From: CAZQEZ01 sp964592475
Lineage (GTDB): Bacteria; Bacteroidota; Bacteroidia; Cytophagales; Cyclobacteriaceae
Direction of reading: 5' to 3'
NCBI GenBank assembly: GCA_964592475.1
Contig: CAZQEZ010000010.1
Coordinates: forward strand, 1-50,843
Length of the DNA stretch: 50,843 nucleotides
This document shows, piece after piece, positions 27,035 to 34,555 of the stretch (position 1 is its first letter; the number at the start of each line of letters is the position of its first letter). Both the position numbers and the translations under genes were made by a program. The notes under the pieces are model-generated. The model searched no databases and had not been told where the DNA came from. It saw nothing but the letters and a program-made list of their open reading frames with translations.

Positions 27035-27586
27035 TTAATATGGTTTTACATTAAAAACTTCATTTCTTTCTATTTCTTCTAAAAAATGACTCAGGTGCAA
27101 CATAGGTTTGCTAATAGCTACTCTGCCTGAGCGGGCAAATTCCCTAACGCCAAACGGCTTCAATTTCTCAAAAAGCTCTTGCGTTTCTTCTTTATGTCCT
27201 GCCTTTTCTATTACCAGATAGTCACTTTCAAAATAAATTATTTTGGCGTCCCTACCTTTCATTACCGGTTCCAGATCTATCATTATGCCAGGCCTGTTGC
27301 TAATTTTGTATAAAGCAATTTCCCGGTGCACCAGTTTACTTTCAGTATATGCAAAAGCTTTTATTACTTCTACAATTTTTTCTAATTGTTTTACCACTTT
27401 ATCTACTAGCTCTTTTGTAGTTTGCACTACAATAGTGTGCCTATATATTCCTTTCACCTCCGTTTCGGACGCGATAATACTAAGAATATTTAATTTTCGT
27501 CGGGTAAAAACGATTGTAATATGATTTAATAACCCGGTAAAGTTTTCAGAAAAAACCGTAATTGTAAATTCTTGTTCCTGATCCAT
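27035..27586 (-). CDS. ilvN: acetolactate synthase small (regulatory) subunit
   Basis: 183 residues, regulatory subunit of acetohydroxyacid synthase; it binds branched-chain amino acids and activates the large subunit. An N-terminal ACT domain (about 6-80) begins FTITVFSENFTGLLNHITIV and contains TRRKLNILSIIASETE; a second ACT-like domain (about 85-165) has ALYKISNRPGIM and FAYTESKLVHREI. Length is near the usual size of about 160-180. It lies 12 bp after ilvB, so the two subunits are co-expressed. Confidence 0.94.
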   Translation of the reverse strand: MDQEQEFTITVFSENFTGLLNHITIVFTRRKLNILSIIASETEVKGIYRHTIVVQTTKELVDKVVKQLEKIVEVIKAFAYTESKLVHREIALYKISNRPGIMIDLEPVMKGRDAKIIYFESDYLVIEKAGHKEETQELFEKLKPFGVREFARSGRVAISKPMLHLSHFLEEIERNEVFNVKPY

Positions 27587-27598
27587 AAAAATTTTTTT

Positions 27599-29332
27599 TT
27601 ATTCCAATCTTATTTTTGAAACACTGGCTCCTGAAGGAACCATAGGAAATACATTAAGTTCTTTTTCTACTTGTACTTCCAACAAAAAAGACCCGTCGTA
27701 ATTAAGCATTTCTTCGATAGAAGATGATAAATCTTCTCGTTTGCTTATTTTTTTACCTTCGATGCCAAAGCCTTTAGCTATGGTAATAAAGTCGGGATTT
27801 ATTAATTCTGTAGAGGAGTACCGCTTGTCAAAAAATAGTTGTTGCCATTGCCTCACCATTCCAAGAAAGTTATTGTTGAGGATGATAATTTTGACTGGCA
27901 TTTTATTTTGGAAAATAGTGCCAAGTTCCTGGATGGTCATTTGAAAACCACCATCTCCAATAATAGCCACTACTTCCCGTTCAGGATTGGCCATTTTGGC
28001 ACCAAATGCTGCAGGTAACGCGAAACCCATGGTACCCAGTCCTCCGGAAGAGACCCAGCCATCAGTTTTATTATAAGAATAATAACGGGCAGCTACCATC
28101 TGATGCTGGCCCACATCTGTAACCACAATAGCCTCACCATTTGTCTGCTCCGACAAATTTTTAACAACCTCCCCCATTTTTAATGGGCCTGTTTGAGGAT
28201 TTACATCTTTGTTAATTACTTTTTCATACTCAATTGTATCACAGTCCCGAAATTCTTGTAACCACTCCGGATGCGCATTGCTTTGTACCATTGGTATTAG
28301 TGATTTGAGCGCGTAGCGGGCATCTGAAAGTATAGGTACATCAGCATGTACATTTTTATTAATTTCGGAAGGATCAATTTCTATATGAATAACCTTTGCT
28401 TGTTTAGCATAAGTGCTTAAATCTCCTGTTACACGATCGTCAAATCGCATACCTACTGCAATTAAAAGATCGCATTCGTTGGTTTTAATATTAGGTCCAT
28501 AATTACCATGCATACCCAGCATACCTACGAACAAAGGGTGGTTAGATGGAAAAGCTGAAAGGCCAAGTAGTGTACTTCCTACCGGAATACCGGTCTTTTC
28601 TACAAATTCCTTGAATTCTTCCTGAGCTTTTGATATTAAAATGCCATGGCCAGCCAATATGTAGGGCTTCTTAGCTTTATTAATAAGCTCGGCTGCATCG
28701 CGCAACGATTTTTTCTCGGGTCTCGGATAAGGCAGATAACTTCTGATTCCAATGCATTTTTCGTAAGTAAAATCTAATGTATCAAACTGAGCATCTTTGG
28801 TAATATCAATCAAAACAGGACCTGGTCTGCCACTGTTTGCAATATAAAATGCAGTAGAAATTGCCTTTGGGATTTCTGCAGCCGAAGTAACCTGGTAGTT
28901 CCATTTGGTTACAGGCATCGTAATACCCATAACGTCAGTTTCCTGAAATGCATCAGTTCCTAAAAAAGGTCTGGCAACCTGACCTGTAATGCAAACCATT
29001 GGTGTTGAATCCATCATGGCATCAGCAATACCCGTAACAAGATTGGTTGCACCAGGACCAGAAGTCGCAAAGCAAACACCTACTTTTCCATTTACTCTCG
29101 AATAACCTTCGGCAGCATGGGTAGCTCCCTGCTCATGCCTGGTCAGAATATGATTCAGCTTATCCTGATAATTAAAGAGCGCATCATAAATAGGCATGAT
29201 AGCTCCTCCCGGATATCCAAATACTGTATCTACTCCTTCTTCAAGCAGTGAAAGTATTACTGCTTCGGCACCACTTACGGTTACTTTGTCATTTCTGGTT
29301 ACCGTGGTTTTCGTTTGTGTCAGAGTTTCCAT
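27599..29332 (-). CDS. ilvB: acetolactate synthase large (catalytic) subunit
   Basis: Thiamine-diphosphate enzyme making 2-acetolactate from pyruvate, or 2-aceto-2-hydroxybutyrate with 2-oxobutanoate. 577 residues: the N-terminal TPP-binding domain has VFGYPGGAIMPIYDAL and the catalytic Glu in RHEQGATHAAEGYSR. The middle FAD-binding domain has LLGLSAFPSNHPLFVGMLG. The C-terminal domain has the diphosphate motif GDGGFQM...ILNNNFLGMVRQWQ. It starts 3 bp after the ilvD stop and ends 12 bp before ilvN. Confidence 0.96.
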   Translation of the reverse strand: METLTQTKTTVTRNDKVTVSGAEAVILSLLEEGVDTVFGYPGGAIMPIYDALFNYQDKLNHILTRHEQGATHAAEGYSRVNGKVGVCFATSGPGATNLVTGIADAMMDSTPMVCITGQVARPFLGTDAFQETDVMGITMPVTKWNYQVTSAAEIPKAISTAFYIANSGRPGPVLIDITKDAQFDTLDFTYEKCIGIRSYLPYPRPEKKSLRDAAELINKAKKPYILAGHGILISKAQEEFKEFVEKTGIPVGSTLLGLSAFPSNHPLFVGMLGMHGNYGPNIKTNECDLLIAVGMRFDDRVTGDLSTYAKQAKVIHIEIDPSEINKNVHADVPILSDARYALKSLIPMVQSNAHPEWLQEFRDCDTIEYEKVINKDVNPQTGPLKMGEVVKNLSEQTNGEAIVVTDVGQHQMVAARYYSYNKTDGWVSSGGLGTMGFALPAAFGAKMANPEREVVAIIGDGGFQMTIQELGTIFQNKMPVKIIILNNNFLGMVRQWQQLFFDKRYSSTELINPDFITIAKGFGIEGKKISKREDLSSSIEEMLNYDGSFLLEVQVEKELNVFPMVPSGASVSKIRLE

Positions 29333-29335
29333 AAC

Positions 29336-31024
29336 TTAATTTTTTTGTTCATCTGTAACGCAGCCTTCTGAGGCTGACGCGACGGATTTTAAATATTTAT
29401 ATAATATTCCACTTTTATATTTGTATTCAGGGGCTTTCCACTGTTCTTTTCGAGCAGCAAGTTCTTCATCGGAAAGATCTACATCAATCCGATTATTCGC
29501 TGCATCAATTGTAATGATATCGCCATTTTGCAATAAACCAATATTACCTCCAACCTGGGCTTCGGGCGTAATGTGGCCTACCACAAAACCATGGGTTCCA
29601 CCAGAAAACCTGCCGTCGGTTATTAATGCAACGCTATTACCCAATCCAGCACCCATGATAGCAGATGTTGGCTTAAGCATTTCTGGCATTCCGGGAGCCC
29701 CTTTAGGCCCTGAGTAGCGAATAACTACTACATCACCTGACTGAACTTCTCCATTACTTATACCTAAATTCGCTTGCTTTTCATCTTCAAATACTTTCGC
29801 GGGCCCTTTAAAGAGCTCTCCTTCTTTACCGGTGATTTTAGCTACCGACCCTTTTTCGGCAAGGTTTCCATACAAAATTTGTATATGACCCGATGGTTTA
29901 ATCGGACTTTCTAACGGTTTTATAATAGAATGATTGTCATTAAGTTCTGAAATATTTTCCAAATTTTCTGCAACTGTTTTGCCGGTTACCGTCAAACAAT
30001 CACCATGAAGCAGATTGTGCTTTAGCAAGTACTTCATTACTGCTGGTATACCGCCGGCGGTGTGCAAGTCTTCCATTAAATATTTGCCACTAGGTTTTAA
30101 ATCTGCCAAATAAGGAGTTTTATCACTTATGGTTTGGAAGTCTTCTAATGAAAGTGGTACTTGTACAGCTTTTGCTATTGCCAGAAAATGCAATACAGCA
30201 TTGGTAGAACCTCCAAGTGCCATAATTATGGTAAGTGCATTTTCAAATGCTTTGGCAGTCATGATATCTCGAGGCTTAATATCTTTTTCGAGTAAATTGA
30301 GCATGGCTTCTCCAGTGCTCATACATTCTTCTCTTTTCTCTTCACTTACTGCCGGGTTACTGGAGCTGTATGGCAAGCTCATGCCCATTGCTTCAATGGC
30401 AGAAGCAATGGTATTGGCCGTGTACATACCTCCACATGCACCTGCTCCGGGACACGAATTTTTAACGACTCCTTTATAATCTTCATCGCTGATAGTCCCG
30501 GCTAATTTTTTCCCGTAAGCTTCAAAGGCTGAAATTATGTTGAGACTTTCACCTTTCCATTTACCAGACCGGATAGTGCCTCCATAAGTAAGAATAGCTG
30601 GCCTGTTTAATCTACCCATGGCAATCATAGCACCAGGCATGTTTTTGTCGCAGCCCACCACGGCTATCAAGCCATCATAATATTGGGCACTTACCACTGT
30701 TTCGATTGAATCAGCAATTATATCTCTTGAAGGAAGTGAATATTTCATTCCCTCAGTTCCATTGGTAATTCCATCGCTCACGCCAATGGTATGAAAAATC
30801 AAACCAATCATGCCTTGCTTATAAACTCCTTGCTTTAATTTACTGGCAAGACCATTCAAGTGCATATTACAGGTGTTACCCTCCCAACCGGTACTTACTA
30901 TACCCACCTGGGCTTTTTTCATATCGTTGTCATCGAGCCCTATCCCATAAAGCATGGCCTGTGCGGCAGGCAATGAGTCATCCTGGGTAATATTACTGCT
31001 ATATTTATTAAGTTTATTATCCAT
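29336..31024 (-). CDS. ilvD: dihydroxy-acid dehydratase
   Basis: Fe-S dehydratase that forms 2-oxoisovalerate or 2-oxo-3-methylvalerate, third common step to valine and isoleucine. 562 residues, family length. Cluster-ligand cysteines lie in GWEGNTCNMH, VVGCDKNMPGAMIA and CPGAGACGGMYTANT; the C-terminal domain has DGRFSGGTHGFVVGHITPEA. I start at ATG 31024-31022 (MDNKLNKYSS); a TTG five codons upstream is also in frame but less likely. First structural gene of the operon: its 5' leader carries the attenuator, with the terminator ending 31 nt before this ATG. Confidence 0.95.
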   Translation of the reverse strand: MDNKLNKYSSNITQDDSLPAAQAMLYGIGLDDNDMKKAQVGIVSTGWEGNTCNMHLNGLASKLKQGVYKQGMIGLIFHTIGVSDGITNGTEGMKYSLPSRDIIADSIETVVSAQYYDGLIAVVGCDKNMPGAMIAMGRLNRPAILTYGGTIRSGKWKGESLNIISAFEAYGKKLAGTISDEDYKGVVKNSCPGAGACGGMYTANTIASAIEAMGMSLPYSSSNPAVSEEKREECMSTGEAMLNLLEKDIKPRDIMTAKAFENALTIIMALGGSTNAVLHFLAIAKAVQVPLSLEDFQTISDKTPYLADLKPSGKYLMEDLHTAGGIPAVMKYLLKHNLLHGDCLTVTGKTVAENLENISELNDNHSIIKPLESPIKPSGHIQILYGNLAEKGSVAKITGKEGELFKGPAKVFEDEKQANLGISNGEVQSGDVVVIRYSGPKGAPGMPEMLKPTSAIMGAGLGNSVALITDGRFSGGTHGFVVGHITPEAQVGGNIGLLQNGDIITIDAANNRIDVDLSDEELAARKEQWKAPEYKYKSGILYKYLKSVASASEGCVTDEQKN

Positions 31025-31055
31025 TATTGTACTATTCAATCTTCCTATGTGCCTT

Positions 31056-31087
31056 AAAAAAAAGCCTTTCTGCGAAGAGAAAGGCTT
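31056..31087 (-). terminator. attenuator terminator of the ilv operon
   Basis: On the minus strand a 10-bp perfect stem (AAGCCTTTCT, 31087-31078, with AGAAAGGCTT, 31071-31062) closes a 6-nt loop and runs into eight U (31063-31056). It lies between the leader peptide and ilvD, in the untranslated leader and not after a gene, so it should stop transcription before the operon. Its 5' arm can instead pair with GAGAAAGG at 31124-31117. Confidence 0.9.
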
Positions 31088-31124
31088 AAGTTATAATATG
31101 CTGTATATAATAAATACCTTTCTC
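31077..31124 (-). promoter_or_regulatory. candidate antiterminator of the ilv leader
   Basis: GAGAAAGG at 31124-31117 is perfectly complementary to CCTTTCTC at 31084-31077, which is most of the terminator's 5' arm, so the two structures exclude each other. Beyond one T-T mismatch two more outer pairs (A-U, G-C) can form. The first two bases of GAGAAAGG are the last two bases of the leader-peptide stop codon TGA. A ribosome that finishes the leader would therefore cover the segment and let the terminator form. A ribosome stalled on the Leu/Ile/Val codons would leave it free. Confidence 0.78.
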
Positions 31125-31188
31125 ATCCCGTCATTTGAATGACAACCACATTAATTAGAATGACTATGAGTTCGAAAGATTTTATCAT
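31123..31188 (-). CDS. ilvL: ilv operon leader peptide (branched-chain amino acid rich)
   Basis: 21 codons, ATG 31188-31186 to TGA 31125-31123. It begins MIKSFE, residues 7-17 read LIVILINVVVI, and it ends QMTG. Eleven of 21 residues are Leu, Ile or Val, and ten of the eleven in the central run. This is what a regulatory leader peptide for ilv genes looks like. It lies upstream of ilvD behind a candidate promoter and directly ahead of the antiterminator and terminator pair. The name ilvL is used by analogy with enterobacteria; the sequence is not homologous in any way I can show. Function as a stand-alone protein is unlikely. Confidence 0.85.
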   Translation of the reverse strand: MIKSFELIVILINVVVIQMTG

Positions 31189-31267
31189 AAAATAAATTTT
31201 TAACGATGTAAATTTGAGTTTTAAAGTAATAACATCAAAACTTTTACAAGTGTTTTTTGCACACATG

Positions 31268-31300
31268 CAAATATAAAAACAATATTCTATTATTCTTCAA
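31268..31300 (-). promoter_or_regulatory. candidate promoter of the ilv operon (Bacteroidota type)
   Basis: Minus-strand -7 box TATATTTG (31275-31268) fits the Bacteroidota TAnnTTTG consensus. A TTG at 31300-31298 lies 22 nt upstream, within the known spacing range for the -33 element. Transcription would start near 31260, about 70 nt before the leader-peptide ATG. Confidence 0.6.
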
Positions 31301-31488
31301 TTTCAGATAAAAATAAAATAAAAAATATTTGCTACACAAATGAACACTCAAATATTCTAATTAATGATCAAAAATCAAAATATATTATAGGTAAATAATA
31401 AGCGAGGTTTTTTGTAATCTTCACAATTTTACTGCAACTCAGCATTTTTGATAAGTTCGGCGGTTTATTATCGGACTTGTGCCCAATT

Positions 31489-31842
31489 TTATTTTTCTAT
31501 TTGACTAAATAGATGTGATTTATTTTTTAATTTAAGATGTAAATTTTTTAAGCTTTCTACATCTTCAGTCAGCTGATGGTTGTATTGTGAGTCATAGACA
31601 ATCAACGCGTTGGTTAAATTCAATTTTTCTATTTTCAGCTCAAGATTCTGCAAATAGTTATTTACAGCGTCAGACAACATCGGCTTATCGTTAAACGATA
31701 GCTGTTCCCAGGCAGTAATACTTCCAATTTTCAAATGATTATGATTGGCTTTGTAGTAAGAATGATCGGTATATTGTTGTAAAAGTATAAGTATTCCCAT
31801 AATAATACCAATGTAAATAATTGTCTTTCTAGCAGATGGCAT
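31489..31842 (-). CDS. small membrane-anchored protein of unknown function
   Basis: 117 residues. One N-terminal transmembrane segment (about 8-24, IIYIGIIMGILILLQQ) precedes an extracytoplasmic helical, probably coiled-coil region (about 60-115, LQNLELKIEKLNLTNALIVYD, ESLKNLHLKLKNKSHLF). No family recognised. It lies just downstream of the sigma-54-dependent regulator gene on the same strand (122-bp gap), and TTGGCATG at 31886-31879 upstream resembles a sigma-54 -24 element, though the -12 part is poor. Confidence 0.6.
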   Translation of the reverse strand: MPSARKTIIYIGIIMGILILLQQYTDHSYYKANHNHLKIGSITAWEQLSFNDKPMLSDAVNNYLQNLELKIEKLNLTNALIVYDSQYNHQLTEDVESLKNLHLKLKNKSHLFSQIEK

Positions 31843-31964
31843 ATTAATTTATTTATGATTGAGTATTATAAATGAAACCATGCCAAACGCCTTAAAACGC
31901 TTATATGCAGCATATGGCTAGTAAATGTGGGGATGTTTTTTGATTATGTAGAACTAATTTCCCA

Positions 31965-33323
31965 TCATTGGCTAGTTATATTATACATCTTAATCTTGTT
32001 ATACAATGTTTTCCGGTCAATATTTAAAATAGTGGCGGTTTTGGATTTGTTGTGGTTGGTTTCTTCCAGGGCTCGAATAATAATTTCTTTTTCTGCCTCT
32101 TCTGAAGCCGATTTTAAATCTCTCTTATTAACTGAAATTGTTTCTGTTTCTTTATTGACGGATTGCTCATTAGATAAGAACTCTTTTGGAAGGACATCTT
32201 CCGCAATTAAATTACCTTTTGTTAGCAATACCGCTCGCTTCATAGTATTTTTCAATTCCCGTAAATTACCATGCCACTCCTGGCGAATAATGATTGCTTT
32301 CACATTATCAGTCATTCCTTCTATATTCTTACCTAATTCATCATTGGCTAAATGCATAAAGTGACTGGCAAAATCAATAAGTTCATTTTTTCGCTCGCGT
32401 AGTGGGGGTATATACATGCTAAATTCGTTCAACCTATGATAAATATCTTCTCTAAATTTACCATCCTCTACCGACTTTTTGAGATCTTCATTGGTAGCTA
32501 CAATAATTCGCAAATCAACTTCAATATCATTTGTACCACCTATTCTTCTAATTTTTCTTTCTTGCAATACCCTAAGCAACATTACCTGTATTTCATAAGG
32601 TAAGTTACCTATTTCATCTAAAAATAAAGTTCCACTATTGGCTAATTGAAAGCTTCCTTGTTTTGTATTAAGCGCCCCTGTAAACGCTCCCTTTTCATGA
32701 CCAAATAATTCACTGCCGGCAAGCTCGCGTGGAAGCGCCCCACAATCTACTGCTACAAAAGGGTTTTCTTTTCTTGTACTTTTACTATGAATAGTTCGAG
32801 CCAGATATTCCTTGCCAGTGCCTGTTTCTCCTTGAATAATTACCGTCATATCGGTAGGAGCAACCAAGGTTATTTGCTCTTCTATGCTTTTGAGTTTAGC
32901 ATCTTTAAACGATATAAACTTCTTTAATGATTTATCATATTCAGCTTCTTTGCTTTCTTTATTATTATCCTTAAGAGCTTTTTTTATGGTATTTAATATT
33001 TCTTCCGGATAGAGGGGTTTAGTTACATAATCATAAGCACCTAGTTTAATTGCTTTAACGGCAATTTTAACATGAGAGTAACCTGTAATAATAATTACTA
33101 TTGTAGCCGGTCTGATTTCTTTGAATTTTGTTAAAAGATCTATTCCGTCTTCATCTGGTAATTTAAAATCACATAGGACCAAATGGAAATTTTTCTTTTT
33201 CAAAAGCTCAATAGACTCAACTCCTGACTGTGTGCTCTCTACTTCATAGCCATTTTTCTTTAAATACTTGGAAAGTAAAAGGCAAATACTTGAATCATCA
33301 TCTACTACTAAAATTCTTTTCAT
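31965..33323 (-). CDS. sigma-54-dependent response regulator (NtrC/AtoC type)
   Basis: 452 residues with the full three-domain layout. The receiver (1-115) has the acidic pocket in VVDDDSS, phosphoacceptor D52 in LVLCDFKLPDEDG and Lys100 in YVTKPLYPEE. The AAA+ domain (about 140-370) has Walker A GETGTGKEYLA, the sigma-54-contacting GAFTGA loop in HEKGAFTGALNTK, and Walker B TLFLDEIGNLP. The C-terminal Fis-type helix-turn-helix has NHNKSKTATILNIDRKTLYNKI. It should activate sigma-54 promoters when phosphorylated. No cognate histidine kinase is in the window. Two small membrane-protein genes flank it. Confidence 0.95.
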   Translation of the reverse strand: MKRILVVDDDSSICLLLSKYLKKNGYEVESTQSGVESIELLKKKNFHLVLCDFKLPDEDGIDLLTKFKEIRPATIVIIITGYSHVKIAVKAIKLGAYDYVTKPLYPEEILNTIKKALKDNNKESKEAEYDKSLKKFISFKDAKLKSIEEQITLVAPTDMTVIIQGETGTGKEYLARTIHSKSTRKENPFVAVDCGALPRELAGSELFGHEKGAFTGALNTKQGSFQLANSGTLFLDEIGNLPYEIQVMLLRVLQERKIRRIGGTNDIEVDLRIIVATNEDLKKSVEDGKFREDIYHRLNEFSMYIPPLRERKNELIDFASHFMHLANDELGKNIEGMTDNVKAIIIRQEWHGNLRELKNTMKRAVLLTKGNLIAEDVLPKEFLSNEQSVNKETETISVNKRDLKSASEEAEKEIIIRALEETNHNKSKTATILNIDRKTLYNKIKMYNITSQ

Positions 33324-33506
33324 TCTCAGTCAAAAAAAGCCACCTATTTGAATAACACTAAAAATCCGCATTCGCGATTCAAATACAAATATATTCAACT
33401 TTCTCAAAAGATTATGTTTGATAAAGTTAATATCTTTTAATAGGATTTATTCACGCGGATTTTTTAGAGAAAACTATATTCAGGATGGAAACGAGATAGT
33501 AAGAGT

Positions 33507-33530
33507 ATTATTGGATTATTGGATTATTGG
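33507..33530. repeat. three tandem copies of ATTATTGG
   Basis: Perfect 8-bp unit repeated three times in the 250-bp non-coding stretch upstream of the sigma-54 regulator gene. It could be slippage-prone, but it is short and not in a coding region. Confidence 0.8.
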
Positions 33531-33577
33531 AAAATTGAGAAATGGGTAACACCCACATCTCAATTGCTAATCTACAG

Positions 33578-33712
33578 TTAATTATAGTTATAGCGACTTT
33601 TCAAATCATCTTCACTGGGAGCATCTTTTTTAAAAAGCAACCAGAAAAGAAATCCAATAGCGCTAAATCCGCTTAGCACTAAAATTGTAAGAATAATCAA
33701 TTGTTCTAACAT
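33578..33712 (-). CDS. 44-residue single-pass membrane protein
   Basis: Starts at ATG 33712-33710 (MLEQLIILTILVLSGFSAIG). One transmembrane helix occupies about residues 4-27, followed by KKDAPSEDDLKSRYNYN, a charged cytoplasmic tail. The frame is open 38 codons further upstream, but that part has only a TTG start and reads through a candidate sigma-54 promoter. Size and layout recall small oxidase- or transporter-associated subunits, but I recognise no family. Confidence 0.55.
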   Translation of the reverse strand: MLEQLIILTILVLSGFSAIGFLFWLLFKKDAPSEDDLKSRYNYN

Positions 33713-33751
33713 AGCTTCATTAGTTTGTTTTAATAAGTTTATTAGAAATTG

Positions 33752-33767
33752 ACAAATAACATGCCAA
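33752..33767 (-). promoter_or_regulatory. candidate sigma-54 (-24/-12) promoter
   Basis: Minus strand TTGGCATGTTATTTGT matches the sigma-54 pattern TGGCAYR-N4-TTGC except for a final T in place of C. It ends 40 nt before the ATG of the 44-residue membrane protein and sits 430 bp from a sigma-54 activator gene. Confidence 0.4.
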
Positions 33768-33877
33768 AAACTTACACCTTTTATTATCACGTTCTTTACG
33801 GATAATAACTTAAATAAGTTGGGCAAAGTTATACTATATTTATTTATTTATGCATTATTTCTATAATAAATATTAAT

Positions 33878-34486
33878 TTATGGGTAAAAATCCTCTGGTA
33901 CGCTCAATTCCTGTTTAACATTTTCCACATGATGGATTAGCTTGGGAAAAAATATCATGAATTCTTCTTCAAAACTTGCATAGTCATTTTTTAAAATAGG
34001 AATAGCGTCTTCTAAAGGCGGATGAAAACGAGATCTTTTGGAAATTCCTCTTAATGAGCGAGTTAAGCCTTCCATTTTGCCATAACTAAGCAACCAGTCT
34101 TGCTCTATCATAAAAGGAATAGTGTATTTTGCGGCAGCAGGAAGTAAATAATCGTATTTTTTAATTACTTCGTAGATATTTGAAACAAAATTTTCGATGG
34201 TAATCGTAGAAAATTTTTCCCATTGATGGACCAGGAAGTGATCGTAAAAAATATCTACTACTACCCCGGCATAGTGGCTTATGGCTTTTCGTAAGCGCAA
34301 TTTACTTTGATACACAACTTCATTTTTATCAGTAAATTGATCAATTTCCCGGTGCAGCAAAACCCCTTTGGCTATTTCTTTCTCATATTTTTCGTATTGC
34401 TTCCCCTTGATAAAATCGCCCATGAAGTTGCCCAACAAAACCTTTTCATTGTTTCCTGATAAATATGCATGGGCGAGAAAATTCAT
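33878..34486 (-). CDS. acpH: acyl carrier protein phosphodiesterase (AcpH-like, DUF479)
   Basis: 202 residues, close to the about 193 of E. coli AcpH, which removes the phosphopantetheine group from acyl carrier protein. The HD-like metal motifs of the family are present: MNFLAHAYLS, LLGNFMGDFIKG, GVLLHREIDQFTDKN and YAGVVVDIFYDHFL. Cytosolic, no signal. It stands divergent from the helicase gene at 34556. Some family members in Bacteroidota have not been tested, so the exact activity is inferred. Confidence 0.88.
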   Translation of the reverse strand: MNFLAHAYLSGNNEKVLLGNFMGDFIKGKQYEKYEKEIAKGVLLHREIDQFTDKNEVVYQSKLRLRKAISHYAGVVVDIFYDHFLVHQWEKFSTITIENFVSNIYEVIKKYDYLLPAAAKYTIPFMIEQDWLLSYGKMEGLTRSLRGISKRSRFHPPLEDAIPILKNDYASFEEEFMIFFPKLIHHVENVKQELSVPEDFYP

Positions 34487-34555
34487 AGGTGTATATTTGT
34501 AATTTATGAATAATTTTAAGATTGGTACATTATAATTACCGGTAAACTTAGGTTT

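Noticed and set aside
31871..31886. Full sigma-54 promoter before the 117-residue protein
   Set aside because: The -24 part (TTGGCATG) is good but the -12 part reads CATT where TTGC is expected, so it is kept only as a weak hint.
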